In this document: positions 52,717-63,102 of the stretch, one piece after another
Numbering within the stretch: position 1 is the first letter of the stretch
Layout: each line of letters starts with the position of its first letter
Assembly: GCA_019637955.1 (NCBI GenBank)
Contig: JAHBUS010000002.1
Location: forward strand, 62,001 to 126,000
DNA from: Pseudobdellovibrionaceae bacterium
GTDB taxonomy: Bacteria > Bdellovibrionota > Bdellovibrionia > Bdellovibrionales > Bdellovibrionaceae
DNA length: 64,000 nt
Direction of reading: 5' to 3'
Notes under the pieces: generated by a model
The model's input: the letters and a program-made list of their open reading frames with translations, nothing else
Database searches by the model: none
Told to the model about the DNA's origin: nothing
Made by a program: the position numbers and the translations under genes

Positions 52717-55235
52717 TGAAACGCAAGTTTGCCGCGCTTCTTTTGATCCTCGCGGGTGCTGGAGCCCTTCATTGGTGGCTTCAGCGCTCGGTGACATGGA
52801 CGCAAGAGCTTGAACTGGCAAGTAGCGGTGCGGATTCGATGCCGGGCGAACTTTCGATTCGCCCTTTTGACGAACCCTTCTCGGTTCCATCGACGGGCTC
52901 CAGTCTTTTTGACAAAGCCTTCTCCGTTAAGAATGCTCAAGGCCTGCGTGAGTACCAAGTTCCGTATCCCTTCACCAAAGTGATCGACCGCCTCAAAGAG
53001 TTGAGCGGCGGCGTGGCGCCGCAAATCACCATCTTTCCGATGGGACGGTCGCTCCAGCGTTCGGCCGCGATCGAAGGGATGCGAGACGTTCACAATCTCG
53101 ATCCATTTTACCGCTTTCCGCGCATCGTGATGGGCTTCGATCAAGACTCGATCAACGCGCCCAACGGCATTCGCCTTAATTTCAAAGAGCGTCTTTACAT
53201 CGGAATGAACGAGCGCTCCAAGTTGATGGAAGTCATCAGCTACAATGACGAAGCCGGACGTTTCGAGTACCAAGTCGTGCGCGATTACGAGCCCGGAAAA
53301 AGTGCCCACGTCTTTTATGCCAACCGGCAGCTGTGTCTCACCTGCCACCAGAACCAAACGCCGATCTTCTCGCGGGCACCTTGGACCGAATCCAATGCCA
53401 ACCCGGCCATGCAAGAAGGATTGCTACGCGTTCTGAAGGGGACCTTCGGCGATCAACCTTGCGCGCAGAATCCGCACCAACCGTTCTGCTTTCAAGACAA
53501 CGAGGCGGGACGCCAGTACCGGTACTGGGGCGCGCCGCTGATCGTGGATCAACAGGTTCCCTACGCTCTGGATCAGGCCACTAAATCCGGCAATTACTTT
53601 CATGCGTACCACAAAATGTTTCAGCGCTTGTGCTCGGAGCTGTCGTGCCGCAAAGAACTGCTGAAGCAAATCTTCTTGTACCGATTGACCGATCAACAGG
53701 GCCTTTTACAGACCACCGACGTGCGCGACTTCAATCGCAATCTCAAAGAAAAGTGGGCCAAAGAATTTCCGCAAGGCCTCAAGCTTCCCGAGGCCGCCAT
53801 TCCGAACCGTGATCCGCTGCTCAATCAAAAAGACCGCGGCCGCGAGGATTTGAGCTTGATCGACGGCAAACAGTCGCACGTCAAAACGGGCTTGGAGCAA
53901 GTTCTCGCCAATAGCGACGTTCCCGGCGAGTTTGAGCCCCTGCTCCCGCGTCCCGCCAGCGAGTTCTGGCAAAATCCCATGATGGAAGGCGGGTTGATCT
54001 CGCGTCTGGTGTTTGGGTACTCCGGGTTTTTCACCAACTCGGACGTGCGCGTGATCGATGACAATCTCGCCGCGCGTCCGGTGGACCCCGATCTCACCGA
54101 AACGCAGGTCAGCGTCTGTAAAATCAAGCGCGGTGCGAACACGGCCAAGCCCGACTACTCCATCAATTGTGCTTACGGCCCCGATCAAAAAGGCGTGCAG
54201 TTCTCGAGCTACATCCGCGTGGTTCCCAACACGGCGGACTTGATCGGAACCTCGCGCCAGCTCAAACTTCTGTTTCCTTCACTTCGCTGCGATCCCAACG
54301 TTCTGGCCACGCCCGAAAATCTGGCGGCGGGAAGTGCGTGCCCGCAGGTGGCCAACTTGTTCACGCGGGTGCGCTCGCTTCCGAATGGCGGGACGCGCTT
54401 GATGTTCCAGACTCAAAGCGGTTTGTCCGTTCGTCTCTGGGATGGACGGCGTCTCGCGCCCGTGACGCTGCCGGCTTTGAATCCTGGAGAAGAGAAAACG
54501 GTTTCTCTCCCTTTCCAGCTCGTGCGCGACACCGCCCCCTTGCTCATCGCTCTGGAAACGGCTTACCAGTCGGGTGCTTTCAAAAAGTTTGTCGATGGAC
54601 CCGCGCTCAATCGATTGTCGGCGATGTCGATGATCTTGTCGTTCCTCGGAACGGCCAACGATCAAGTTCAAACGCTGACCAAAGAAATGCAGACGCTCAA
54701 AAAAGAGACCGAAGCGCCTGAAGACGAGCTGCGTGAGCTTCCGATCAATCCCATCGAGCGTGCCCTCGCGCTTTCGACCCGAAACTGCGCGGCTTGCCAT
54801 TACAACCGCGAAGGCATTCCGCCCGCGTTCTTGGGCGGACCGCAAGAAACTCTGAGCGGCAAAGACAAATGCTCGAAGCTTGCGACCTGCTCGGCCCGTA
54901 TGCTCTACCGCCTCAAGATGTGGGAATGCGCCGAGGCCGACTACAAGATCAAGAAGACGCCCATGCCGCCGCTCTCAAGGTTGCGCGCGATGGGAACGGA
55001 TGTCGATCACTGGGTGGGCGTGGACCGCAAACAGTTGATCGAATCGCTGCAGGCGGTGTTTCCGTCGGCAGCGCTCGTCAAACAGTTGGTTCAATCAGGA
55101 ATTTCAGAGGGCGAAGCGCAAAGCTTCGTTCAAGAACTGAGAACAGCTTCATGCCCGAAGGCTCAGAGCACGCTGTTCGAAAAACTTCCGCGCTGCGATC
55201 AGGATCTGAGACTCGACAGCGCTCTTTGCAATTAA
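52716..55235 (+). CDS. Large dihaem cytochrome-like protein
   Basis: The 839-residue protein has an N-terminal membrane anchor (FAALLLILAGAGALHWWLQ) and two haem motifs, CLTCH (207-211) and CAACH (691-695), widely separated. A third Cys-rich segment is near SACPQVANLF, and another near CSKLATCSARMLYR. The start ATG overlaps the upstream stop. The end overlaps a convergent gene by four bases. Related to uncharacterised multidomain cytochromes of predatory bacteria by general layout; substrate unknown. Confidence 0.8.
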   Translation: MKRKFAALLLILAGAGALHWWLQRSVTWTQELELASSGADSMPGELSIRPFDEPFSVPSTGSSLFDKAFSVKNAQGLREYQVPYPFTKVIDRLKELSGGVAPQITIFPMGRSLQRSAAIEGMRDVHNLDPFYRFPRIVMGFDQDSINAPNGIRLNFKERLYIGMNERSKLMEVISYNDEAGRFEYQVVRDYEPGKSAHVFYANRQLCLTCHQNQTPIFSRAPWTESNANPAMQEGLLRVLKGTFGDQPCAQNPHQPFCFQDNEAGRQYRYWGAPLIVDQQVPYALDQATKSGNYFHAYHKMFQRLCSELSCRKELLKQIFLYRLTDQQGLLQTTDVRDFNRNLKEKWAKEFPQGLKLPEAAIPNRDPLLNQKDRGREDLSLIDGKQSHVKTGLEQVLANSDVPGEFEPLLPRPASEFWQNPMMEGGLISRLVFGYSGFFTNSDVRVIDDNLAARPVDPDLTETQVSVCKIKRGANTAKPDYSINCAYGPDQKGVQFSSYIRVVPNTADLIGTSRQLKLLFPSLRCDPNVLATPENLAAGSACPQVANLFTRVRSLPNGGTRLMFQTQSGLSVRLWDGRRLAPVTLPALNPGEEKTVSLPFQLVRDTAPLLIALETAYQSGAFKKFVDGPALNRLSAMSMILSFLGTANDQVQTLTKEMQTLKKETEAPEDELRELPINPIERALALSTRNCAACHYNREGIPPAFLGGPQETLSGKDKCSKLATCSARMLYRLKMWECAEADYKIKKTPMPPLSRLRAMGTDVDHWVGVDRKQLIESLQAVFPSAALVKQLVQSGISEGEAQSFVQELRTASCPKAQSTLFEKLPRCDQDLRLDSALCN

Positions 55236-55696
55236 TTGCGGGGATTCAGAATGTAATTCGAAGCTCCGCAGCGGACTTGGCGGTCCAGCGCCATGCCGTC
55301 GCCGTTGTCGTACTGGAAGCGGCCCGAAAGACCCTGGGGTCCGTCGACAATTTCGAGCGAGACGTCTTCGGCGTAGTAAGAACCGGGGCGCGAACCGTCA
55401 ACAGTGAGCATTTTCGATCCCAGGTTGGCCGTCAATTTGGCGGCGTCTTTTTTCGAGAACGAAATCACGTTCAAAGACTCCGAGGGGAAAACCACGATGA
55501 CTTGCATTTCTTTAACGGTGCCAGCTTGAATGACGGTGTTCACGTGAACTTGCGCTTCGGCATCAACGCTCGAGCAAGTCAGGCGGTAGAAGTTCGAACC
55601 TTGCAGAGCTTTGAGGTTCTCGAATTTCTGGGCACCAGCGGCCATCGAAAATTGAGCGAAGAGAAGGGGCAAAGTCGTCAGGGCGATTTTCAGCAT
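55232..55696 (-). CDS. Periplasmic protein of unknown function
   Basis: The 154-residue precursor has a signal peptide (LKIALTTLPLLFAQFSMAAG) and GGAGT before the ATG. The beta-rich mature part has two Cys (LTCSSVD and QVRCGASNY) that may pair. Its stop overlaps the end of the convergent cytochrome gene by four bases. No family recognised. Confidence 0.7.
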   Translation of the reverse strand: MLKIALTTLPLLFAQFSMAAGAQKFENLKALQGSNFYRLTCSSVDAEAQVHVNTVIQAGTVKEMQVIVVFPSESLNVISFSKKDAAKLTANLGSKMLTVDGSRPGSYYAEDVSLEIVDGPQGLSGRFQYDNGDGMALDRQVRCGASNYILNPRN

Positions 55697-55774
55697 GAAA
55701 ACTCCGGGTTAAGTGATTCAGCCGGGGTTATAGCCCTCGCCATCTAAAAAGACGAGGCTGTCGAAATTTTTTCA

Positions 55775-56317
55775 TCACGGCGGCGTGATTCTGCAGTCGA
55801 GCTGAACCCATCCTAACGTGGTCTTGACGGGACCGGCGTCCCGAATTGGACTCTGAACCGAAAAGACGGGTCCATCCAGCTCCGGACGGTGCAAGTAGGC
55901 GGCGAAATACCCGCCCGAAATAAAGAGTTCGATTGAAAGCCCCGCGACTCGGTCATCCGTGGCGCCAAAGCGGCTGAGCTTGAGTTCAACGGGAGGTCGG
56001 CCTAAATCCTGAGAACCGCGCAGGATCCGGATCTCACTGGGGGTCAGATTCTCGAGGGGGCCCAGGGCCCATTCGGAGTGAAGGGGGGCCTGTTTGGGGT
56101 CCAGCTCAATAGACACCAAGGACCAAGCCGTCTGAACCATGCTTTGCTCGGGGAGCAGCTCCAGCTTTTGCGCATGAAACGCCCGGAGGGGGAAGTCGCG
56201 CGAGACCACGGGTCGGCGGTAAGCGCTGGCGTAACAGCTGACGGTCTCGACCGGAGCCGGGGTTTGCGACCAAGCCATGCTGCCAAGACCAAGACTGAAG
56301 AGAAGGACTTTGAACAT
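55775..56317 (-). CDS. Periplasmic protein of unknown function
   Basis: The 180-residue precursor has a signal peptide (FKVLLFSLGLGSMAWSQ). The mature protein is beta-rich (PVETVSCYASAYRRPVVS, LELLPEQSMV, LSIELFISGGYFAAYLHRPE, VQLDCRITPP), with Cys at each end that may form one disulphide. It faces the gene at 56384 across a short divergent region. No family recognised. Confidence 0.65.
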   Translation of the reverse strand: MFKVLLFSLGLGSMAWSQTPAPVETVSCYASAYRRPVVSRDFPLRAFHAQKLELLPEQSMVQTAWSLVSIELDPKQAPLHSEWALGPLENLTPSEIRILRGSQDLGRPPVELKLSRFGATDDRVAGLSIELFISGGYFAAYLHRPELDGPVFSVQSPIRDAGPVKTTLGWVQLDCRITPP

Positions 56318-56383
56318 GCGGGCATCTTGTCTTTACAGGTTCCGGGGAGCAACTCAAAATTGAACCTGGCACGAGGAGGTCCC

Positions 56384-56980
56384 ATGAAAAGCACCACCAT
56401 CACGTTCATCTTTTTGGCATTCTCCGTGGGATCGTTCGCGAATCCTGAGGCGGCGGCCCCGCCGTCATCGGCCGCCGGTGCCCCGGTCGCCGTAGGCGCC
56501 GCTCCGGTCTCGAGTCTCTCGTGGTACCAGGACGCCAAAGAGCAGTACAAGATTCAATACCCGTCGAAGTGGAAGCTGCAAACACCCGATCCCAAGAAGG
56601 ACGCTTCAAGCCGTCAGCTGGTGACATTCGCAAAAGCCGACTCGACGATTATGGTGAGCGTTCTGAAGGGCAAAGCCGAGGGCAAGCAGACCGCCGCCGA
56701 CTTTCTGAATCAGCTCGATCAATCGCGAAAAGTTCAAAATTTGATTCCGGAAAAACAGCGCTCACTTCCCCAAGATGTCGCGGACCGTGCGAAAGTCGTT
56801 GAAGCCGCTGTCGGCTACTACGAGATCGCGGGCAAGAGCGCGGTTCTACAAAGAGTGCTGTGCTTGAAGAAGAAGGATGGCCAGATTTTCGTGATCACCG
56901 GGACCTTTCAGAAGGCCCGCGAAGCGGACGAGGACCCTCTGATCGAGTCGATCCTCGCAAGTTTTCAAGTCACGAAATAA
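56384..56980 (+). CDS. Exported PsbP-like protein
   Basis: The 198-residue precursor has a signal peptide (TTITFIFLAFSVGSFANP), GAGGAGGT before the ATG, and an Ala/Pro linker. The domain reads WYQDAKEQYKIQYPSKWKL, ending FVITGTFQKAREADEDPLIE. This is the general form of PsbP-like or DcrB-like small periplasmic domains (a Trp-x-Leu after a YPSxW motif). Partner unknown. Confidence 0.65.
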   Translation: MKSTTITFIFLAFSVGSFANPEAAAPPSSAAGAPVAVGAAPVSSLSWYQDAKEQYKIQYPSKWKLQTPDPKKDASSRQLVTFAKADSTIMVSVLKGKAEGKQTAADFLNQLDQSRKVQNLIPEKQRSLPQDVADRAKVVEAAVGYYEIAGKSAVLQRVLCLKKKDGQIFVITGTFQKAREADEDPLIESILASFQVTK

Positions 56981-56984
56981 ACGA

Positions 56985-57002
56985 GCGCGCGGATCAGCGC
57001 GC
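56985..57002. terminator. GC hairpin at convergent gene ends
   Basis: GCGCGC-GGATCA-GCGCGC between the stops of the two convergent genes; the 3' arm lies inside the end of the minus-strand gene. There is no T-run, so termination strength is doubtful. Confidence 0.35.
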
Positions 57003-57476
57003 TTCGAACATGGAGCGGCCGAAGTCGCCCTTGAGATAACTGGGGTCATTGTCGGCTTTCACGCCAGCGACGCGCCAGAAATACTGTTTGCCCGCTTCGA
57101 GATTTTTGAGCTCGTAAGTCGTGCCTTGAACTTTAGGATCGTTCACAACCAACCATTTAAAGTTCGGATCCGTCGCGACTTGCACGAGGTAGCCCGTCGC
57201 GCCTTTCGACTCTTTCCATTTCAGAGTGGTCGCGCCGCCCGTGACTTTTGACAGAGCGGGGGGAGCTTCAACAACGACGGGGGTCGGGCGGGTTGTTTTG
57301 TTGGTATCCGAAACGGGCGGAGGGAGCAGGTGCAGGTTGGCGCCGTGACGGGGAGCATGACCACCGTGTCCGGCATCATGGCCGCCCTCTTCACCATGAC
57401 CGGCATCACCGGCAGCGAAAGAAACCGAAGCCATAGAGAGGACCAAACCCAACGCAAACAACGATGTCATTTTCAT
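56994..57476 (-). CDS. Exported His-rich fibronectin type III protein
   Basis: The 160-residue precursor has a signal peptide (LFALGLVLSMASVSFAAG). A His/Gly-rich region follows (GDAGHGEEGGHDAGHGGHAP, then RHGANLHLLPP) that could bind divalent metal. The C-terminal fibronectin type III-like domain (TTLKWKESKGATGYLVQVAT, then YELKNLEAGKQYFWRVAGV) is typical. AAAGGAAG precedes the ATG. Confidence 0.75.
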   Translation of the reverse strand: MKMTSLFALGLVLSMASVSFAAGDAGHGEEGGHDAGHGGHAPRHGANLHLLPPPVSDTNKTTRPTPVVVEAPPALSKVTGGATTLKWKESKGATGYLVQVATDPNFKWLVVNDPKVQGTTYELKNLEAGKQYFWRVAGVKADNDPSYLKGDFGRSMFEAR

Positions 57477-57609
57477 ACTGTGTCTTCCTTTTACCCCGGC
57501 GCGCGACGACGCGCGCTCGTCTATTGGCGCTTAAGTTATCGAAATCCGTAAGCTTCTTCAAGAACTTCGAGAACTTGTGGAATCAAGCGCCCCGTGTTAG
57601 GTTGCGGCC

Positions 57610-58005
57610 TGATTTTGCGGGCGGTCGCGGGTGGACAAAACCTTGAGAAATCAAGGTTTTCGAAGCGCGAGGAAAGTCCGGACTCCAAAGGACGATGCAG
57701 GGGGTAATGCCCCTCACGGTGTGCCGGTCAAACGGTGTGCTGGCGGAACAGTGGAACAGAGAGAATGTCCAGGGCTATGAGCCGACGAACGGGAACGGGA
57801 GTTCATCGGGGAGCTGCTGGAGTGAAAACAGCCAAACTCTGCATGGAGCAAGAACAAATAGGGAAGCGGTTAAATGCGGTCCGCATGTGCTTCCGGGTAC
57901 GTTCGCTTGAGCCCACAGGTAACTGTGGGCCTAGATGAATGATCGCCACTTTGCTGGAGTTCGGAACGAAGGCAGAGAACAGGATCCGGCTTACAGCAAA
58001 ATCAA
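57610..58005 (+). ncRNA. rnpB: RNase P RNA (bacterial type A)
   Basis: The catalytic RNA that trims tRNA 5' ends. Diagnostic conserved regions are present: GAGGAAAGTCCGGACTCC near 57669-57686 and the 3' element AGGATCCGGCTTACAG near 57981-57997. A perfect P1 helix pairs TGATTTTGC (57610-57618) with GCAAAATCA (57997-58005), which fixes the ends. P3 is visible as CCTTGAGAAATCAAGG. All open frames across it are spurious. Confidence 0.95.
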
Positions 58006-58044
58006 AGTCCGAAAATGGGGGGCCGCAAGGCCCCTCGCCTTTAT

Positions 58045-58115
58045 CAGGTGCCTGGCACTTCCAAAGCAGCCGCGGCACAAAGTGATGCAGATGCTTTGGA
58101 AGTGCCAGGCACCTG
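58045..58115. repeat. REPIN-like inverted pair
   Basis: Two 24-bp arms (58045-58068 and 58092-58115) are perfect inverted copies around a 23-base spacer. Each contains the small palindrome GTGCCTGGCAC. A related element AAGGTGCC-A-GGCACCTT lies at 63776. The pair sits between rnpB and the peptidase start, and would fold into a long hairpin in the transcript. Confidence 0.75.
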
Positions 58116-58131
58116 GCGAAAGGAATTTTGG

Positions 58132-59949
<1,818 letters not shown>

Positions 59950-59985
59950 AAGAGCGCGCGTCGCCTGCGCGCCGGGGTCAATTGA

Positions 59986-61497
59986 ATGAGAATCGTGCTG
60001 TCCACCCTTAACGCCCGTTACACGCATGCCAGTTTTGGCCTGCGCTACCTACAGGCGAACTTAGGACCGCACGAAGCCTCTTCGGTCATCAAAGAATACA
60101 CCATCAAGCGCCCCGCCGGCGAAATCGCGGCGGATCTTTTGTCGCTTGAACCTGAGCTCGTCGGCTTTGGCGTGTACATCTGGAACACCGATCAAACGTT
60201 GGCGGTCGTGCGCGAGCTGCGCGCGCGAAAGCCCGGTCTTTTGATCGTGCTGGGTGGACCTGAAATCTCCCATGAGACGGAGTCGCAGCCCTTGTACGAG
60301 CTGGTCGATCACGTGTTTAAAGGCGAGGCCGACTTCTTGTTCCGTGATTTTGTCGCCGACTGGATCGAGCGCGGCGTGCGTCCCGATAAAAAAGTTTTGG
60401 GACCCAAATTGCCCGAAATCAAAGAGATTGCGATGCCCTACCGGTTGTATTCGGATGAGGACATCAAGCACCGCACGCTCTACGTCGAAGCCTCGCGCGG
60501 CTGTCCTTACAAATGCGAGTACTGCCTGTCGTCGCTCGATGTTTCGGTCCGCAACTTCAAGGCCGACGAGTTTTTGCACGAAATGGACCAGTTGATCCAG
60601 CGGGGCGCACGCCAATTTAAATTTGTCGACCGCACCTTCAACTTAAGTCCGACGGTAAGCTGTCAGATTTTGCAGTTCTTTTTAGACCGCATCGATCTGG
60701 GTTTGTTCCTGCACTTTGAAATGGTTCCCGACCGCTTACCCGAGGAACTCAAAGAGCTCATCAAAAAATTTCCGGCCGGGTCTCTGCAATTTGAGATCGG
60801 CGTGCAGACCTGGAGTCCGCTTGTCGCGCGCAACGTGAGCCGCCGTCAGAATTACGAAAAGATCCAAGAGAACTTCAAATTCTTGAAGGCCGAAACTGGG
60901 GTCCACACGCATGCCGATTTGATCGTCGGGCTTCCGGGCGAGACATTCGAGTCTTTTGCCGCGGGTTTCGATGCGCTCGCGAGTTTAAAGCCCGACGAAA
61001 TTCAGGTCGGGATCTTGAAGCGCCTCAAAGGAACACCGATCGTTCGGCACGATCAGACCTTCGCGATGAAATACGATGTCGTGCCGCCCTTTCAGATTTT
61101 AGAAAATAAAGATCTGAGCCCCGAGCAGCTGGGACGCCTCGAGGTTTTTGCCGACTTCTGGGACTTGGTCGCCAACTCGGGCCGCTACAATCAGGTAATG
61201 AGCCTGTTTGAAGGTCAAAAATCGCTCTTTGATTCGGTCTACAAACTTTCGCAAGACTTGCACCGCACTTTTGGGCGCACGCACTCCATCCATTTGCGCG
61301 AGCTGGATGCCGAACTTCCCAAAGCGGTGAGTGGGGTTTTGGGCTGCGGGGAGGCGGTGGTGATGGAGGCTTTGCGGGTCGACCAAGAGCGCCGTCAGAA
61401 GGCTGGAAGCGGGCACGAAAGTGCACAGGTCCAGGCCGTTCCGGAGCGCCAACGCTCGCATTTGGCAGGCGCCAGCGGGCAAACCAACATCCACTAG
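59986..61497 (+). CDS. B12-binding-domain radical SAM enzyme
   Basis: The 503-residue protein has an N-terminal cobalamin-binding-like domain (LVGFGVYIWNTDQ, LIVLGGPEISHE) and the radical SAM cluster motif RGCPYKCEYCLS (Cys 173, 177, 180), then SLQFEIGVQTWSP and ADLIVGLPGETFES. The C-terminus resembles DUF4080. It probably performs a radical methylation or rearrangement. A GC hairpin lies in the gap after the peptidase stop (59954-59972). Substrate unknown. Confidence 0.9.
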   Translation: MRIVLSTLNARYTHASFGLRYLQANLGPHEASSVIKEYTIKRPAGEIAADLLSLEPELVGFGVYIWNTDQTLAVVRELRARKPGLLIVLGGPEISHETESQPLYELVDHVFKGEADFLFRDFVADWIERGVRPDKKVLGPKLPEIKEIAMPYRLYSDEDIKHRTLYVEASRGCPYKCEYCLSSLDVSVRNFKADEFLHEMDQLIQRGARQFKFVDRTFNLSPTVSCQILQFFLDRIDLGLFLHFEMVPDRLPEELKELIKKFPAGSLQFEIGVQTWSPLVARNVSRRQNYEKIQENFKFLKAETGVHTHADLIVGLPGETFESFAAGFDALASLKPDEIQVGILKRLKGTPIVRHDQTFAMKYDVVPPFQILENKDLSPEQLGRLEVFADFWDLVANSGRYNQVMSLFEGQKSLFDSVYKLSQDLHRTFGRTHSIHLRELDAELPKAVSGVLGCGEAVVMEALRVDQERRQKAGSGHESAQVQAVPERQRSHLAGASGQTNIH

Positions 61498-61565
61498 ATT
61501 GCTTATAAGTATTTAAATGAACAGGGTTCATCTAAAACAGAGCGCATTTGCCTTGAGAGCCTGTT

Positions 61566-61620
61566 GTTTCAAAAACACGCGGGTACTTGTTTCAGTGTTA
61601 GAAACACCTGTTTCAGAAAC
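61566..61620. promoter_or_regulatory. GTTTC/GAAAC operator cluster
   Basis: GTTTC-N7-GAAAC (61589-61605) and GTTTCAGAAAC (61610-61620), with a further partial GTTTCAAAAAC at 61566. They lie 39-93 bases before the TIGR02147 start and are likely autoregulatory sites. Confidence 0.5.
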
Positions 61621-61658
61621 TCTTTGCGGTGTGTCCGCTCCCAGGCTATTTCTAGGGC

Positions 61659-62423
61659 ATGGAAACAAAAACTCTCCGAGAAACTCTGAGTGCGGAACTC
61701 AAGCGGCGCCAGGATAAAAACCCGGCCTACTCGCTTCGGGCTTTCGCCAAAAACTTGGGTCTGAGCCCCGCGCAGGTGTCTCAGGTGATCTCCGGTAAAC
61801 GTGCGGTCACGATGAAAACCTACCGGCGGATCGCCGAGATCTTGCACTTTTCACCCCTCGAATCGATGCAGTTCTTGGAAGAGATCTCCAAGGGTGAAGC
61901 CGCGATCGATCAGCGCAAAATGATGATGTCGGAAGACGAGTTCCGTTTGATCGCCGATTGGTGGCATTTCGCGATTTTGAGTCTCACGCACATTCCCGGG
62001 ATGAAAAAAGACGCGCACCTCATTTCGGAGCGTCTGGGGATTTCGCCGGACCAGGCCCGCCAGGCGATCGAACGCTTGGAGCGCATGGGCGTTTTGTCGG
62101 TGGGAGCGAAGTTTGAGCAGATTTGCGATGCGATCCGCGTGATCACCGAGAAGCCCTCGGTGTCGATCCAGCGTTCGCACCAGCAAACGCTGGCGCTCGC
62201 GGCCGAGAAGCTCTCGGTGCCGCTCGAGCTTCGCGATTACACTTCAATGACGATGGCCATCAACCCGAAGAACCTGCCGAAGGCGAAAAAAGCGATCGAA
62301 GATTTTCGCAATAACATCGTCAAACTTCTCGATAAAGGCGAGGCGAGTGAAGTTTATACGTTCGCTTGCCAGTTGTTCCCCCTCACCCAAGTTCCCGAGC
62401 CCGCCGTGGCGAAAGAGGCTTGA
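61659..62423 (+). CDS. TIGR02147-family regulator
   Basis: The 254-residue protein has an N-terminal HTH (SLRAFAKNLGLSPAQVSQVI, about 25-60, then SGKRAVTMKTYRRIAEIL). The family's middle domain (DEFRLIADWWHFAILSLTH, then ISERLGISPDQARQAIERLERMG) and the closing MAINPKNLPKAKKAIEDFRNN complete it. This family is concentrated in Bdellovibrio-type and Fibrobacter genomes. It precedes the lipoprotein gene by two bases, so it may be co-transcribed. Confidence 0.92.
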   Translation: METKTLRETLSAELKRRQDKNPAYSLRAFAKNLGLSPAQVSQVISGKRAVTMKTYRRIAEILHFSPLESMQFLEEISKGEAAIDQRKMMMSEDEFRLIADWWHFAILSLTHIPGMKKDAHLISERLGISPDQARQAIERLERMGVLSVGAKFEQICDAIRVITEKPSVSIQRSHQQTLALAAEKLSVPLELRDYTSMTMAINPKNLPKAKKAIEDFRNNIVKLLDKGEASEVYTFACQLFPLTQVPEPAVAKEA

Positions 62424-62425
62424 AT

Positions 62426-63091
62426 ATGAAGTCGGTTTTGATGCTTTCTTTGATTGTGATTCTGGCGGGCTGCGCGACGATGCACCCCGGAGCCAAGGGC
62501 CATCAGGTTCAAGGGTCGGCGCAGGCCCTCGTCGTGAGCGCGAACCCCGTTCCCGAGTACTCCGACAAGTCGAACGTCTTTATCGACTTCACGTTCGAGA
62601 ACCAAGGCACGCGCTGGCTGCGCATCGATCAAGTGAAGATCGAGTTTCCGAACAAGACCAATGCCGCACACAACGTGATCGTCGGTGACGATCTCAAAAT
62701 CTGGGCCGAGTCTTATAAGAATAAACGTAAACTCAGTCAGCACAACAGCGACTTGGGAATCGCGTCGCTCATTTTGTCGGGCGCCGGTATCGCGATCGCG
62801 GGCACGCGTTCGAACAATGGCGGCTTTGAATCCGTGGGTCTGGCCGGTGTGGGCGCGGGCGCCACATGGTCGGCGGCCCGTTCCATGCGCGACAGTCAGC
62901 GCGCGGCTCAAACCTCGGAGATCGTTCCCGAGAACTACGTCTTGGCACCGATCACGATCCCGAGCCAAGGCTTCTTGCGCCGTTGGGTGCTGGTCAATAT
63001 TCCGACCGAGATGATCGCCAAACACGCGCTCTTGACGCTCACGACGGTCGAGGGCGACGTTTTGAAATACGAAATTCCGATTCAATTTTAA
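62426..63091 (+). CDS. Lipoprotein of unknown function
   Basis: The 221-residue precursor has a lipobox (ILAGC, Cys16). An Ig-like or beta-rich segment follows (VFIDFTFENQGTRWLRIDQV), then a Gly/Ala-rich putative membrane segment (IASLILSGAGIAIAG, then GLAGVGAGATWSAA), and a beta-rich tail ending EIPIQF. It sits between the TIGR02147 regulator and an exported protein gene on the same strand. No family recognised. Confidence 0.72.
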   Translation: MKSVLMLSLIVILAGCATMHPGAKGHQVQGSAQALVVSANPVPEYSDKSNVFIDFTFENQGTRWLRIDQVKIEFPNKTNAAHNVIVGDDLKIWAESYKNKRKLSQHNSDLGIASLILSGAGIAIAGTRSNNGGFESVGLAGVGAGATWSAARSMRDSQRAAQTSEIVPENYVLAPITIPSQGFLRRWVLVNIPTEMIAKHALLTLTTVEGDVLKYEIPIQF

Positions 63092-63102
63092 GGACGGTAG
63101 TC

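Noticed and set aside
58015-58131. Upstream ATG giving a 39-residue extension to the M3 peptidase
   Set aside because: The extension would be translated through both arms of the REPIN and has no family similarity; the GTG at 58132 has a good ribosome-binding site.
59954-59972. GCGCGC hairpin after the peptidase as a terminator
   Set aside because: No T-tract follows and it lies just 14 bases before the next start, so it was kept only as a remark.
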